The position numbers and the translations under genes were made by a program. Below, piece by piece: positions 25,950-35,459 of a DNA stretch of 64,000 nucleotides. The notes under the pieces were generated by a model. It was given only the letters and a program-made list of their open reading frames with translations, did not search any database and had not been told where the DNA came from. The first letter of the stretch is position 1. Each line of letters opens with the position of its first letter. The stretch comes from JAVMKJ01 sp031732855 (GTDB taxonomy: Bacteria > Pseudomonadota > Gammaproteobacteria > Competibacterales > Competibacteraceae). The DNA lies in contig JAVMKJ010000150.1 in the NCBI GenBank assembly GCA_031732855.1, positions 13,781 through 77,780 of the forward strand, written 5' to 3'.

Positions 25950-26258
25950 TCAAGTCGGCCACGCTCCCAGCACCGCGAACCCGCCCACCAGCGTCCACAA
26001 CACGCTGCGGGTCGTTGCGGCGATCGCGATCGCAGCCAGTCCCGCCAGGAGCCGGGCATTATCCCAGGCCAGCCACAGTGTTCCCCGCGGCATTACCAAT
26101 TCGGGAACCACCAGCGCGGTCAGGGTCGCCACCGGTACGAACGGCAGCAGTCGCCGAATCTCCCTCGGGAACGCCACCCTGCCCTCGGCGGCGATGAACG
26201 ACAGGCGAATGAGAAAGGTTACCGCGCCACACGCGATCATCAGCAGCCAGACCTTCAT
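25950..26258 (-). CDS. azlD: AzlD family branched-chain amino acid transport protein
   Basis: 102 residues with three to four hydrophobic helices: MKVWLLMIACGAVTFLIR, LLPFVPVATLTALVVPEL and LAGLAAIAIAATTRS. AzlD is the small partner of the AzlC permease for export of branched-chain and other neutral amino acids. The start at 26258 overlaps the azlC stop as ATGA; a longer frame upstream is only the shadow of azlC. Confidence 0.9.
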   Translation of the reverse strand: MKVWLLMIACGAVTFLIRLSFIAAEGRVAFPREIRRLLPFVPVATLTALVVPELVMPRGTLWLAWDNARLLAGLAAIAIAATTRSVLWTLVGGFAVLGAWPT

Positions 26259-26947
26259 CGAACGCCTCCGACCAGTCGCCAGCCCACCGTCATTCCGGCC
26301 AGCGCCGCCGCCAGCAATCCCAGTTTGAACGGCAATCCGGCGGCCAGCAACGCCACGATTCCAGAGACAGCCGCCACCGCCAGCATCGTCCGGTTGCGGA
26401 TCATCGGTACCACGATGGCGATAAAGGTCAGCGGCAGGGCGAAATCCAGCGGCCAGTCCGCCGGCAACCGCGCGCCCAGCAGCACTCCGGCGGCGGTGGA
26501 CAGTTGCCAGCCGCCCCACAGGGCCAGCCCCGCGCCAAGATAGAACCAGTGCCGATTTGGGCCGGTTGTTTCGCCGGACGCCTCGCGCCGGGCAATCGCC
26601 GCGTAGGCCTCGTCGGTCAGCAGATAGGCCAAGGTCAGTTTCCAGCGCCGGGACAGATGGGCGATGCGTGGGGCCAGAGCGGCGCTGTACAGGGCGTGGC
26701 GCAGATTGAGCAGACCAACCTCGGCGACCGTGACCAGCACCGGAGCGCCGGCGCCGAACAGCTGGCAGAAGAGGAATTGCGCCGAGCCGGCGAACAGAAT
26801 GCCGGACATCGCCAGCGCTGCCGCAGGACTCATGCCCTGGCTCAAGGCCAGCGCGCCGTAGATCATGCCGAACGGCATGACTCCGACCAGCAGTGGCGCC
26901 AGTGCCAGCAGGCCGGCCCGGAATTCGCTCGCGGCGGAAGGAAGCAT
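26255..26947 (-). CDS. azlC: AzlC family branched-chain amino acid permease
   Basis: 230 residues with five to six membrane helices. The AzlC motifs LAPLLVGVMPFGMIYGALAL and GAGAPVLVTVAEVGLLNLRHALYSAAL are visible. With AzlD it forms an amino acid exporter of the inner membrane. It diverges from diaA across a 124-base intergenic region. Confidence 0.92.
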   Translation of the reverse strand: MLPSAASEFRAGLLALAPLLVGVMPFGMIYGALALSQGMSPAAALAMSGILFAGSAQFLFCQLFGAGAPVLVTVAEVGLLNLRHALYSAALAPRIAHLSRRWKLTLAYLLTDEAYAAIARREASGETTGPNRHWFYLGAGLALWGGWQLSTAAGVLLGARLPADWPLDFALPLTFIAIVVPMIRNRTMLAVAAVSGIVALLAAGLPFKLGLLAAALAGMTVGWRLVGGVR

Positions 26948-27071
26948 GGTGCGGTCGGGAATAGTCGGCGGATGCGGGAAGGGCGGATTTTACGCTATCG
27001 CCGGAGTGAAACGAACAGGAATGCGCTAAGCTTTGCGTTGCCTGTTACTTGACTCTAGCCGGATGGTCACC

Positions 27072-27671
27072 ATGCAACCACTCATGCGAATCGAGCAACA
27101 CTTTGCCGCCAGCATCGAGGCCAAGCGGCGCACCCTGGACGCAATGGGGCCACGCATCGTCCGGGCCGCCGAACGGCTGGCCAACTGCTTGCGTCAAGGC
27201 GGCAAGATACTGATTTGTGGCAATGGCGGTTCGGCCGCCGACGCCCAGCATTTCGCCGCAGAACTGGTCAACCGCTTCGAAATCGAGCGGCCGGGGCTTG
27301 CCGCCATCGCCTTGACCACCGACAGCTCGGCCCTGACTTGCATCGCCAACGATTATGCCTTCGAACTGGTCTTCGCCCGGCAGGCACGGGCGCTCGGCCG
27401 TCCCGGCGATGTGTTGCTGGCGATTTCGACCAGCGGCAACTCTCCCAACGTCATGGCGGCGATCGATGCGGCGCGGGAACTGGGCCTGATCACGGTGGCG
27501 CTGACCGGGCGTGATGGAGGACGCATGGCCGGCCAACTCGGCGGGGAAGACATCGAGATCCGGGTGGAAGCAGCGGCGACGGCGCGGATTCAGGAAGTTC
27601 ACATCCTGATTATCCACTGTCTGTGCGATCTGGTGGATCAATTCCTGTTCGACGGCGAGGAGCGGCCATGA
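27072..27671 (+). CDS. diaA: DnaA initiator-associating protein DiaA (SIS domain)
   Basis: 199 residues, single SIS domain close to GmhA phosphoheptose isomerase. DiaA binds DnaA and promotes initiation at oriC in E. coli. Conserved: ILICGNGGSAADAQHFAAELVNRFE, ERPGLAAIALTTD, LLAISTSGNSPN and ARIQEVHILIIHCLCDLVD. The assignment to DiaA over GmhA rests on the next gene being dolP, the order found in E. coli (diaA-dolP), and on the RIQE.H.L..HCLCDLID end. Start ATG 27072 has GGATGG upstream; 27063 is also possible. Confidence 0.85.
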   Translation: MQPLMRIEQHFAASIEAKRRTLDAMGPRIVRAAERLANCLRQGGKILICGNGGSAADAQHFAAELVNRFEIERPGLAAIALTTDSSALTCIANDYAFELVFARQARALGRPGDVLLAISTSGNSPNVMAAIDAARELGLITVALTGRDGGRMAGQLGGEDIEIRVEAAATARIQEVHILIIHCLCDLVDQFLFDGEERP

Positions 27672-28276
27672 ATCGATTTTGGCGCCTCGGTCCCCGCGCT
27701 GCCCGCTTCGTGGTTCCTGGGGCATTGCTGCTGGCGCTGTCCCTGACCGGCTGCGCCGGCCTGTTGGTCAGCGGCGCGGCGACCGGGATCAGCGTGGCCC
27801 ACGATCGCCGGACCACCGGCAGCGTGGTGGACGATCAAACCATCGAATTCAAGATCTCCAACCAACTCGCCCTGAAGCTGCCGCCGGGCAATCAGATCGG
27901 CGTCACCTCCTACAACGGGGCCGTGCTGCTGACCGGAGAGGCGTCATCGGCGCAGGCGCGCCAGCGGGCCGAGGTCATCGCCCGCGGCATCGAACCTCCA
28001 GTTCGAGTGGTCTACAACGAACTGGTGGTCGGCCGACCCAGTTCGTTGTCCAGCCAGAGCAGCGACGCCGTGATCACCACCAAGGTCAAGGCCGCCCTGT
28101 TCCAGATCACCACGATCCCCGATTTCGATCCCAGCCGGGTCAAGGTGATCACGGCACGGAGCGTGGTTTACCTGATGGGGCTGGTGAAACCCGTCGAGGC
28201 GGACGCCGCGGCCGACGTCGCCAGCCGGGTAGAGGGGGTGCGCCAGGTGGTGACGCTGTTCGAATACATCAACTGA
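27668..28276 (+). CDS. dolP: BON-domain outer membrane lipoprotein DolP
   Basis: 202 residues. Lipoprotein signal with lipobox LTGC (Cys about 33) followed by two BON domains (about 60-130 and 135-200). DolP (formerly YraP) binds anionic phospholipids in the inner leaflet of the outer membrane and supports envelope integrity. ATGA overlap with diaA. The location fits E. coli gene order. Confidence 0.88.
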   Translation: MNRFWRLGPRAARFVVPGALLLALSLTGCAGLLVSGAATGISVAHDRRTTGSVVDDQTIEFKISNQLALKLPPGNQIGVTSYNGAVLLTGEASSAQARQRAEVIARGIEPPVRVVYNELVVGRPSSLSSQSSDAVITTKVKAALFQITTIPDFDPSRVKVITARSVVYLMGLVKPVEADAAADVASRVEGVRQVVTLFEYIN

Positions 28277-28283
28277 TGACGCG

Positions 28284-28682
28284 CTACTTCACGATCTTCA
28301 GCGTCGGCTTGCGATCGCGAGTGACCGGTTTGTCCGGTGGCGAACTGGGTGGTTGCGGAGGTTCGTCGCCGTCCTTTTCCTCGCCGAACGCCATGCCCTG
28401 TCCGTTCTCGCGGGCGTAGATCGCCAGGACGGCCGTCACGGGAATCCGGACGGTGCGGGCGACGCCGCCGAAGCGCGCGTTGAATTCGATCGATTCGTTG
28501 CCCAGACGCAAATCGTGTACGGCCGCCGGATTGATGTTGAGCACGATTTGACCTTCGCGCACGTGTTGCTTGGGGACCTCTACTCCCGGCAACTCGGCGT
28601 CGACCAAGATGTGGGGGGTCAAACCGTTGTCTTCAATCCACTCGTAAAGAGCGCGGATCAGATAAGGTCGGGTCGAGGTCAT
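28284..28682 (-). CDS. sspB: ClpXP protease specificity-enhancing factor SspB
   Basis: 132 residues. Adaptor that delivers ssrA-tagged proteins to ClpXP. Folded domain (about 1-105) starts TSTRPYLIRALYEWIEDN and contains INPAAVHDLRLGNE; a proline-rich flexible linker ends in the ClpX-binding tail PTLKIVK. Usually preceded by sspA after the petABC genes; here sspA is missing between petC and sspB. Confidence 0.95.
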   Translation of the reverse strand: MTSTRPYLIRALYEWIEDNGLTPHILVDAELPGVEVPKQHVREGQIVLNINPAAVHDLRLGNESIEFNARFGGVARTVRIPVTAVLAIYARENGQGMAFGEEKDGDEPPQPPSSPPDKPVTRDRKPTLKIVK

Positions 28683-28787
28683 GGTGGGTTTGCCGCTGGC
28701 AGGCGTAACCGGGAGATCTCCGGATGGAGGAGAGAGGGTTGGCGGGATCCGCCGGAGGGCTGCTCGCTCCCCGGCGAAAGCCGCGCA

Positions 28788-29531
28788 TTAATGCACGTCC
28801 TTCCAATATTCCTTCTTGAGCAGATAGAACACCACGCAGGCCAGGGCCAGGAACAACACGACCCAAATCCCGATCCGCTGGCGTTCCAACTGGATGGGTT
28901 CGCCGACATAGGCCAGGAAGTTCACCAAATCCACCATCGCTTCCTTGAATTCGGGTGGGCTCATGCTGCCCGGCTGAACCAGTTCAAAATCCTTGAGAAC
29001 CTTGGCTTCGTGGCCCGCCGCGTCCTTGTGAACCTCATAGACCGGTTTTTGCATCCCCTGCAGTTCCCACAGTACGTGCGGCATGCCGGCGTTTGGAAAC
29101 GCCGCGTTGTTCACGCCGAACGGCCGGCTGGGATCCAGATAGAAGGTTTGCAAATAGGTGTAGAGATAATCTGCCCCGCGCGACCGGGCGATCAGGGTCA
29201 GGTCGGGCGGGACGACGCCGAACCACTGCTTGGCCTCGGTCTTGGGCATGGCGTTTTTCATCAGATCGCCGACTTTGGCGCCGGTGAAGATCAGGTTGTC
29301 CTTGACCTGGTCTTCGGTCAGGCCGATGTCGCGGGCCATCCGATTGTAGCGCTGGTGCTCCAGCGAATGACACCCCATGCAATAGTTAACAAACAGCTTG
29401 GCGCCCCGTTGCAGCGAGGCTTTGTTTTGCAGGTCGATGGGTGCCTTGATCAGGGGATAGCCTTCTCCGCCAGATGCCGCGGTCAGAGCCGGCAGGGCCA
29501 GAAATGCGAGTGCAAAGATGATTTTTTTCAT
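28788..29531 (-). CDS. petC: Cytochrome c1 of the bc1 complex
   Basis: 247 residues. Signal peptide (about 1-19), heme c motif CMGCH near residue 51, and a C-terminal membrane anchor (IGIWVVLFLALACVVFYLL) close to the end. Passes electrons from the Rieske protein to cytochrome c, which feeds both oxidases in this window. The ATG at 29531 overlaps the petB stop; ribosome site AAAGGGTGA lies upstream. Confidence 0.96.
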   Translation of the reverse strand: MKKIIFALAFLALPALTAASGGEGYPLIKAPIDLQNKASLQRGAKLFVNYCMGCHSLEHQRYNRMARDIGLTEDQVKDNLIFTGAKVGDLMKNAMPKTEAKQWFGVVPPDLTLIARSRGADYLYTYLQTFYLDPSRPFGVNNAAFPNAGMPHVLWELQGMQKPVYEVHKDAAGHEAKVLKDFELVQPGSMSPPEFKEAMVDLVNFLAYVGEPIQLERQRIGIWVVLFLALACVVFYLLKKEYWKDVH

Positions 29532-30772
29532 TTTGAAGTCACCCTTTCCGGAACTGGCTTGGTCTTTTCGAACATTGGCAGCAGCCACAGCGCCGGGAAG
29601 AACAAGAAGTAGATCGCGGAGCAAATCTGAGCCAGGCTGGTGCGGGCCGGGGTGGTCGGCAGCGCGCCAAGATAGCCCAGGATCAGGAACGAGATCACGA
29701 ACGCCGCCAGGACCAGCTTGAAGGCAAAACCGCGATAGCGGATCGATTTGACCGGACTGCGATCCAGCCACGGCAGGAAGAACAGCATGACGATGGCGGC
29801 ACCCATGGCCAACACGCCCCAGACCTGCGTGCCCGCGAAGGACGGCACCGCCCGCAGAATGGCGTAGAACGGCGTGAAGTACCACACCGGGGCAATATGC
29901 GGCGGAGTCTTCAGCGGATCGGCCGGGTCGAAGTTCGGGTGTTCGAGGAAATAGCCGCCCATCTCGGGCATGAAGAAAATCACCACCGAGAAGAAGAGCA
30001 GAAACACCATCACGCCGACCAAATCCTTGACGGTGTAGTAGGGATGGAAGGGGATGCCGTCGAGCGGTTTGCCGTCCGCGCCCTTGGCCTTCTTGATTTC
30101 GACGCCATCGGGATTGTTGGAGCCGACTTCGTGCAGGGCGAGGATGTGGGCGACCACCAGTCCCAGCAGGACCAGCGGCAGGGCGATCACGTGCAGCGAG
30201 AAAAAGCGGTTCAGAGTGGCATCCGACACCACGTAATCGCCGCGAATCCATACCGACAGATCCGGTCCGACGACGGGGAGCGCGCTGAACAGGTTGATGA
30301 TCACCTGCGCGCCCCAGAACGACATTTGACCCCAAGGCAGCAGGTAGCCCATGAAGGCTTCCGCCATGAGGGCGAGGAAGATCAGCACGCCAAAAATCCA
30401 GATCAGCTCGCGGGGCTTCTTGTAGGAGCCGTAGATCAGGGCGCGGTACATGTGCAGGTAGACCATGATGAAGAAGGCCGAGGCGCCGGTGGAATGCATG
30501 TAGCGAATCAGCCAGCCCCAGTCCACGTCGCGCATGATGTATTCGACCGAGGCGAACGCGTCGGCGGCCGAGGGTTTGTAATTCATGGTCAGCCAGATGC
30601 CGGTCAGGATCTGATTGACCAGCACCAGGAGCGCCAGCGAGCCAAAGTAATACCAGACATTGAAATTCTTCGGCGCGTAGTATTCAGTCAGGTGCTCGCG
30701 GATGGACTTGGTCAACGGGAAGCGTTCGTCAATCCAGCCGACCAGACCGGTCGTGCCTTGTGTGTTTGCCAT
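29528..30772 (-). CDS. petB: Cytochrome b of the bc1 complex
   Basis: 414 residues, eight membrane helices and four heme-ligand histidines. Oxidises quinol at the Qo site and reduces quinone at Qi. Seen: HSTGASAFFIMVYLHMYR, the GYLLPWGQMSFW loop, LNRFFSLHVIALPLVLLGLVVAHILALH, and the Qo motif as PVWY (HIAPVWYFTP) in place of PEWY, a form common in gammaproteobacteria. TAATG overlap with petA. Confidence 0.97.
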   Translation of the reverse strand: MANTQGTTGLVGWIDERFPLTKSIREHLTEYYAPKNFNVWYYFGSLALLVLVNQILTGIWLTMNYKPSAADAFASVEYIMRDVDWGWLIRYMHSTGASAFFIMVYLHMYRALIYGSYKKPRELIWIFGVLIFLALMAEAFMGYLLPWGQMSFWGAQVIINLFSALPVVGPDLSVWIRGDYVVSDATLNRFFSLHVIALPLVLLGLVVAHILALHEVGSNNPDGVEIKKAKGADGKPLDGIPFHPYYTVKDLVGVMVFLLFFSVVIFFMPEMGGYFLEHPNFDPADPLKTPPHIAPVWYFTPFYAILRAVPSFAGTQVWGVLAMGAAIVMLFFLPWLDRSPVKSIRYRGFAFKLVLAAFVISFLILGYLGALPTTPARTSLAQICSAIYFLFFPALWLLPMFEKTKPVPERVTSK

Positions 30773-31371
30773 TATGCAGCCTCCGGATTAACGCCAATCA
30801 GTACGCGGGAGTCGCTCAGATACCGGTAGGCTGGCACCTCCAGATTGGACGGAGCGGGAACCCCCTTGTAAACCCGCCCGGCCAGGTCGAAGCGGGAGCC
30901 GTGGCAAGGGCAGAAGAAACCCCCCTTCCAGGCCGGGCCGAGATCGGCCGGGGCCACGTCGGGCCGGAAAGTGGGCGAGCAACCAAGATGGGTGCAAATC
31001 CCGATCAGCACCAGCACGTCGGGTTTGATGGAGCGGTAGGCGTTCTGGGCGTACTTGGGTTGCTGGCTGGCCATTTCGGAATTGGGATCGAGCAACTGAT
31101 CCTTGAGTCCGGGCAGGTCGTCCAGCATTTTCTTGGTGCGCTTCAGCAGCCAGACCGGTTTGCCGCGCCATTCGACGGTCATCATGGCGCCATCTTCCAG
31201 CTTGCTGATGTCCGCTTCCACCGGCGCGCCGGCGGCCTTGGCGCGCTCGCTGGGCGACCAGGATTTCAAAAATGGAACGGCGACGAACGCCACGCCTACG
31301 CCGCCGACCACGGTAGCTGTAGCGGTCAGAAAGCGGCGTCTGCCGAGATCGACGTCCCCTACCGTACTCAT
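30772..31371 (-). CDS. petA: Rieske iron-sulfur protein of the bc1 complex
   Basis: 199 residues. N-terminal twin-arginine signal (GRRRFL) with an uncleaved membrane anchor, then the Rieske domain with 2Fe-2S ligands CTHLGC and CPCHGS. First gene of petABC; the promoter must lie in the 263-base gap before the NIF3-like gene. Confidence 0.97.
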   Translation of the reverse strand: MSTVGDVDLGRRRFLTATATVVGGVGVAFVAVPFLKSWSPSERAKAAGAPVEADISKLEDGAMMTVEWRGKPVWLLKRTKKMLDDLPGLKDQLLDPNSEMASQQPKYAQNAYRSIKPDVLVLIGICTHLGCSPTFRPDVAPADLGPAWKGGFFCPCHGSRFDLAGRVYKGVPAPSNLEVPAYRYLSDSRVLIGVNPEAA

Positions 31372-31634
31372 ACGCAGTCTCCTGTGTGGATTTATAGTTA
31401 ATGTTGAAGGGTTGGTAATTAATGGGTAAGCACGGTCTTCTTCTTCGCTGGAGACAGGCCGGGAGCTAGGTTCGTGTCAAACCTGGTGTGTTGCGGCGGG
31501 CGCGCCATGAGGTGCGCGAAATCCACCGAAGCAAGCTCCCTTGGTTCCCACGGCTAGGGTAAAACTATACCTCACGGCGGGTATTTGGGTCTATGTGCTT
31601 GTCGCTTCAGGCGGCGCTTCGAGGAAGCCCACGC

Positions 31635-32393
31635 TCAAACCGGGTTGTCGATATCGACGAAAATGAAGCGCAGTGTGAATTGCTGTGCCAGATGCGCGCC
31701 CAAGGCCTGGACGCCATGGCGTTCGGTGGCGTGATGGCCGGCGGCGAAGAAGTGCAGGCCGTTCTCGCGGGCGAAATGGACCGTCTGTTCCGACGCCTCG
31801 CCCGTGAGAAATGCCTCCACGCCTTCCTGGAGCGCCGTTTCGATGCAGGACTGCGCGGCGCCGGTGCACCAGGCCAGCCGGCGAATCGGTGCGTCACCGC
31901 CGGGAATATGCAGCGGTTTCCGCCGTAGCCGGGTTTCGATCCGGGCGGCGAACGCATCTCCGCCGACGGCTTCCGCCAGTTCGCCCAGCATGACCAGTCC
32001 CGGCGCGCGGCCGTTGTCGCCGGCGGTGCCGGTGACGGTCAGGTCGAGCAGTCGGGCGAGTTGGGCGTTGTTGCCGAGTTCGGGGTGGGCGTCCAGCGGC
32101 AGGTGGTAGGCGATCAGACCGAGGTCGTGGCGGAGCAGGGTGGCGAGGCGCCGGCGTTTCATGCCGACGACGCGCGGGTCTTCACCCTTCCAGAACCAGC
32201 CATGGTGCACCAGCACGGCGTCGGCTCCGCGCTCCACCGCCGCGTCCAGCAGCGCCTGGCAGGCAGTGACGCCGCCGACCAGCGTTTCAACCTCCGGGCG
32301 ACCCTCAACCTGCAGGCCGTTCGGGCAGTAGTCGCTGAAGGTGTCGGCGGCCAGCAGACGGTCGGTGTAGGCGACCAGATCGGCGAGCCGCAT
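31635..32393 (-). CDS. NIF3-like metal-binding protein (YbgI/DUF34)
   Basis: 252 residues. Dinuclear metal-binding fold. Signature residues: CPNGLQVEG, VHHGWFW, YHLPLDAHPELGNNAQLA and the C-terminal GHHATERHGVQALGAHL. The biochemical role is debated (related enzymes act as GTP cyclohydrolase-like or nucleotide hydrolases). ATG 32393 follows the hisC stop by one base with GGTGG as ribosome site, preferred over GTG 32402. Confidence 0.88.
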   Translation of the reverse strand: MRLADLVAYTDRLLAADTFSDYCPNGLQVEGRPEVETLVGGVTACQALLDAAVERGADAVLVHHGWFWKGEDPRVVGMKRRRLATLLRHDLGLIAYHLPLDAHPELGNNAQLARLLDLTVTGTAGDNGRAPGLVMLGELAEAVGGDAFAARIETRLRRKPLHIPGGDAPIRRLAWCTGAAQSCIETALQEGVEAFLTGEASEQTVHFARENGLHFFAAGHHATERHGVQALGAHLAQQFTLRFIFVDIDNPV

Positions 32394-32394
32394 G

Positions 32395-33462
32395 TCAGCC
32401 ACCCGCCAGGATTTGGCCGAGCGCCGCGAGCAGCGCCGCGTTCTGTTCGGGGCCGCCGACGGTGATGCGCAGGAACTGGTCGATGCGCGGCTGACGGAAA
32501 TGGCGCACGATCACGTGGCGCTCGCGCAGCGCGGCGGCCAGCGCGGCGGCATCCCGGCGTGGATGGCGGGCGAAGACGAAGTTCGCCGCCGAGGGCAGCA
32601 CCTCGAAGTCGAGTTCCGCCAGCGCGGCGACCAGTTCGACGCGGCTGGCGATCACCGCCCGACGGGTCCGCTCGAAGTGCTCGCGGTCGGCGAAGGCCGC
32701 CACCGCGCCGGCGATGGCCAGGCGGTCCAGCGGGTAGGAGTTGAAGCTGTTCTTGATTCGCTCCAGCGCCTCGATGAGTTCGGGGTGTCCCACTGCCAGC
32801 CCGACGCGCAGTCCGGCCAGCGAACGCGATTTGGACAGCGTCTGCGTCACCAGCAGGTTCGGGTAACGGTCCACCAGCGTGATGGCGGTTTCGCCGCCAA
32901 AGTCGATGTAGGCCTCGTCGACCACCACCACGGAATCCCGGTTGTGCTGGAGCAGCCAGTCGATGTCGGCCAGCGGCAGCAGGCAGCCGGTGGGCGCGTT
33001 CGGGTTGGCGAAGATGATGCCGCCGTTCGGCCGCGGGTAGTCGGCGACGCGCAGCGCGAGCTCTTCGGTTAGCGGTATGGTGACGAAGTCGATGCCGTAC
33101 AGGCCGCAGTAGACCGGATAAAAGCTGTAGGTGATGTCCGGGAACAACAGGGGCGCGGGGTGCTGGAACAGGCCTTGGAAGATATGGGCCAGCACTTCGT
33201 CCGAACCGTTACCGACGAACACCCGCGCCGGCGTGACGCCGTAATAGTCGGCGATGGCCTGCTTCAGGCGTTCGGCGTTCGGGTCCGGGTATAGCCGCAG
33301 CGCGTCGGACAGCTCGGCCTGGATCGCCGCCAGGACTTGTGGCGAAGGTCCGTAGGGGTTTTCGTTGGTGTTGAGCTTGACCAGATTGCTGAGTTTTGGC
33401 TGCTCGCCCGGCACATAGGGCGTGAGCCGATGCACCACGGGACTCCAGTAGCGGCTACCCAC
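32395..33462 (-). CDS. hisC: Histidinol-phosphate aminotransferase
   Basis: 355 residues, PLP fold-type I. Converts imidazole-acetol phosphate to histidinol phosphate. Visible: KLNTNENPYGPSP, VFVGNGSDEV, NPNAPTG, VVDEAYIDF and the PLP-binding Lys in TLSKSRSLAGLRVG. GTG start overlapping hisD by 8 bases; the order hisG-hisD-hisC is as in pseudomonads. Confidence 0.96.
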   Translation of the reverse strand: MGSRYWSPVVHRLTPYVPGEQPKLSNLVKLNTNENPYGPSPQVLAAIQAELSDALRLYPDPNAERLKQAIADYYGVTPARVFVGNGSDEVLAHIFQGLFQHPAPLLFPDITYSFYPVYCGLYGIDFVTIPLTEELALRVADYPRPNGGIIFANPNAPTGCLLPLADIDWLLQHNRDSVVVVDEAYIDFGGETAITLVDRYPNLLVTQTLSKSRSLAGLRVGLAVGHPELIEALERIKNSFNSYPLDRLAIAGAVAAFADREHFERTRRAVIASRVELVAALAELDFEVLPSAANFVFARHPRRDAAALAAALRERHVIVRHFRQPRIDQFLRITVGGPEQNAALLAALGQILAGG

Positions 33463-34768
33463 GAGTCGCTCCTGGTACGCGGTACTCCGCGGAGCGCGCG
33501 TGAGCGCTTAGACCTTCGCCGCGCGCCAGTATCGACGCCGTGCGGCCCAGGGTCGAGGCTCCAGCCGGCGAGCAATGAATCAGACTGGTGCGCTTCTGGA
33601 AATCGTAGACGCCCAGCGGCGAGGAGAAGCGCGCCGTTCTTGACGTCGGCAGCACGTGGTTGGGGCCAGCGCAATAATCGCCCAGCGCCTCGGCGGTGTA
33701 ACGGCCCATGAAGATCGCGCCGGCGTGGCGGATCAGCGGCAGCAGTTCTTCCGGTTTTGCCACCGACAGTTCCAGGTGCTCCGGGGCGATGAAGTTGACT
33801 ATAGGGGTGGCTTCGGCCAGGTCGCGCGTCTGGATCAGCGCCGCCCGCCGGTTCAGCGAGGCTTCGATGATCTCCCGCCGCTCCATCTCCGGCAACAGTC
33901 GTTCGATGCTGGCCGCGACCCGCTCCAGAAACGCCGGATCGGGACTGATCAGGATCGGCTGGGCGTCCTCGTCGTGTTCGGCCTGCGAGAACAAATCCAT
34001 GACGATCCAGTCGGGGTCGGTCAGCCCGTCGCAGACCACCAGGATTTCCGACGGGCCGGCGATCATGTCGATGCCGACCGTGCCGAACACTTGCCGCTTG
34101 GCGGCGGCGACGTAAATGTTGCCCGGCCCGACGATTTTGTCGACGCGCGGCACGGTGGCGGTGCCGTAAGCCAGCGCGGCGACCGCCTGCGCTCCGCCGA
34201 CGGCAAATACCCGGTCCACCCCGGCCACGGCGGCGGCGGCCAAGACCAGTTCATTCAACGCGCCACCCGGCGTCGGTACGACCATCACGATTTCCGCTAC
34301 TCCGGCCACTTTGGCGGGAATGGCGTTCATCAACACCGAGGACGGATAGGCCGCCTTGCCGCCGGGTACATACAGGCCGACCCGATCCAGCGGCGTCACT
34401 TGCTGGCCGAGCACCATTCCATCGGCTTCGGTGAAGCTCCAGGGTTCCAGCTTCTGCCGCTCGGCGTAGGCGCGGATGCGGGCGGCGGCGGTTTCCAGCG
34501 CCGCGCGCTGGTTGGCCGGGATGGCGGTAAGCGCTTGGCGCAACCGTTCGGCGGGGATTTCCAGATCGGCGGCTCGAGCGACCTCCGTCCGGTCGAAACG
34601 ACGGGTGTATTCCAACAGCGCGTCATCGCCGCGCCCGCGCACCTGGGCGATGATTTCGCGCACCGCGGCGGTCGCGGCCTCGTCGGCGACGCCCTCCCAA
34701 GCGGTCAGAGCTTCCAGGCGAGCCCAGAAATCGGCATCGGCGGTGTTCAGACGTTGGATGTCCGGCAT
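33455..34768 (-). CDS. hisD: Histidinol dehydrogenase
   Basis: 437 residues. Zinc enzyme that oxidises histidinol to histidine in two NAD-dependent steps. Conserved segments: YVPGGKAAYPSSVLMNAIPAKVAG, DKIVGPGNIYVAAAKRQVFG, DMIAGPSEILV, and the catalytic APEHLEL with GPNHVLPTSRTARF near the end. ATG 34768 has GGAGAG upstream. Confidence 0.97.
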   Translation of the reverse strand: MPDIQRLNTADADFWARLEALTAWEGVADEAATAAVREIIAQVRGRGDDALLEYTRRFDRTEVARAADLEIPAERLRQALTAIPANQRAALETAAARIRAYAERQKLEPWSFTEADGMVLGQQVTPLDRVGLYVPGGKAAYPSSVLMNAIPAKVAGVAEIVMVVPTPGGALNELVLAAAAVAGVDRVFAVGGAQAVAALAYGTATVPRVDKIVGPGNIYVAAAKRQVFGTVGIDMIAGPSEILVVCDGLTDPDWIVMDLFSQAEHDEDAQPILISPDPAFLERVAASIERLLPEMERREIIEASLNRRAALIQTRDLAEATPIVNFIAPEHLELSVAKPEELLPLIRHAGAIFMGRYTAEALGDYCAGPNHVLPTSRTARFSSPLGVYDFQKRTSLIHCSPAGASTLGRTASILARGEGLSAHARSAEYRVPGATRG

Positions 34769-34819
34769 GGATACTCTCCGGGGTCGGTCAAAATTCGGAC
34801 GGTCTGGACGGAGTCGCCA

Positions 34820-35452
34820 TCAAGCCGTTACCGCGGTCGCCATTCGTTCCATAATGACCTTGATCCGGGCGTGCTTCATTTTCATGGCGGCCTTGTTGAC
34901 GATCAATCGCGAGCTGATGTCGGCGATATGCTCCAGTGGCGCCAGGCCGTTGGCTTTCAAGGTATTGCCGGTATCCACCACGTCGACGATATAGTCGGCC
35001 AGGCCCACCAGCGGCGCCAGTTCCATCGAGCCGTACAGCTTGATGACTTCCACCTGCCGGCCCTGGTCGGCGAACCAGCGCCGGGTGGTGTTGGCGTATT
35101 TGGTGGCGATGCGTGGTCGGCTCGACCGAGACCGATGATCGGGCCGGCCCGCGACCATCAGGCGGCACCGGGCGATGTTCAGGTCCAGCGGTTCGTACAG
35201 CCCCTCGCCGCCGTGCTCCATCAGCACGTCCTTGCCGGCCACGCCCAGATCGGCGGCGCCGTACTGCACGTAGGTCGGCACGTCGGTGGCGCGGATGATG
35301 ACCAGTTTCACATCGGCCTGGGTGGTGTCGAGAATCAGCTTGCGGCTGGTTTCGGGATCGTCGGCCGGCACGATGCCCGCCGCGGCCAGCAGCGGCAGGG
35401 TTTCCCTGAAGATGCGGCCCTTCGACAAGGCGACGGTCAACAGCGCGGTCAT
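34820..35452 (-). CDS. hisG: ATP phosphoribosyltransferase, short form
   Basis: 210 residues. First step of histidine synthesis. This is the short HisG type, lacking the C-terminal regulatory domain, so it needs a HisZ partner encoded elsewhere. Marks: VALSKGRIF, RATDVPTYVQYGAADLGVAGKDVL, and the PRPP loop IVDVVDTGNTLKANGL. Confidence 0.95.
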   Translation of the reverse strand: MTALLTVALSKGRIFRETLPLLAAAGIVPADDPETSRKLILDTTQADVKLVIIRATDVPTYVQYGAADLGVAGKDVLMEHGGEGLYEPLDLNIARCRLMVAGRPDHRSRSSRPRIATKYANTTRRWFADQGRQVEVIKLYGSMELAPLVGLADYIVDVVDTGNTLKANGLAPLEHIADISSRLIVNKAAMKMKHARIKVIMERMATAVTA

Positions 35453-35459
35453 CGTGGGC

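Noticed and set aside
30772..31371. TAT signal as evidence of secreted Rieske-type dioxygenase
   Set aside because: petB and petC follow with overlapping codons, so it is the bc1 Rieske subunit.
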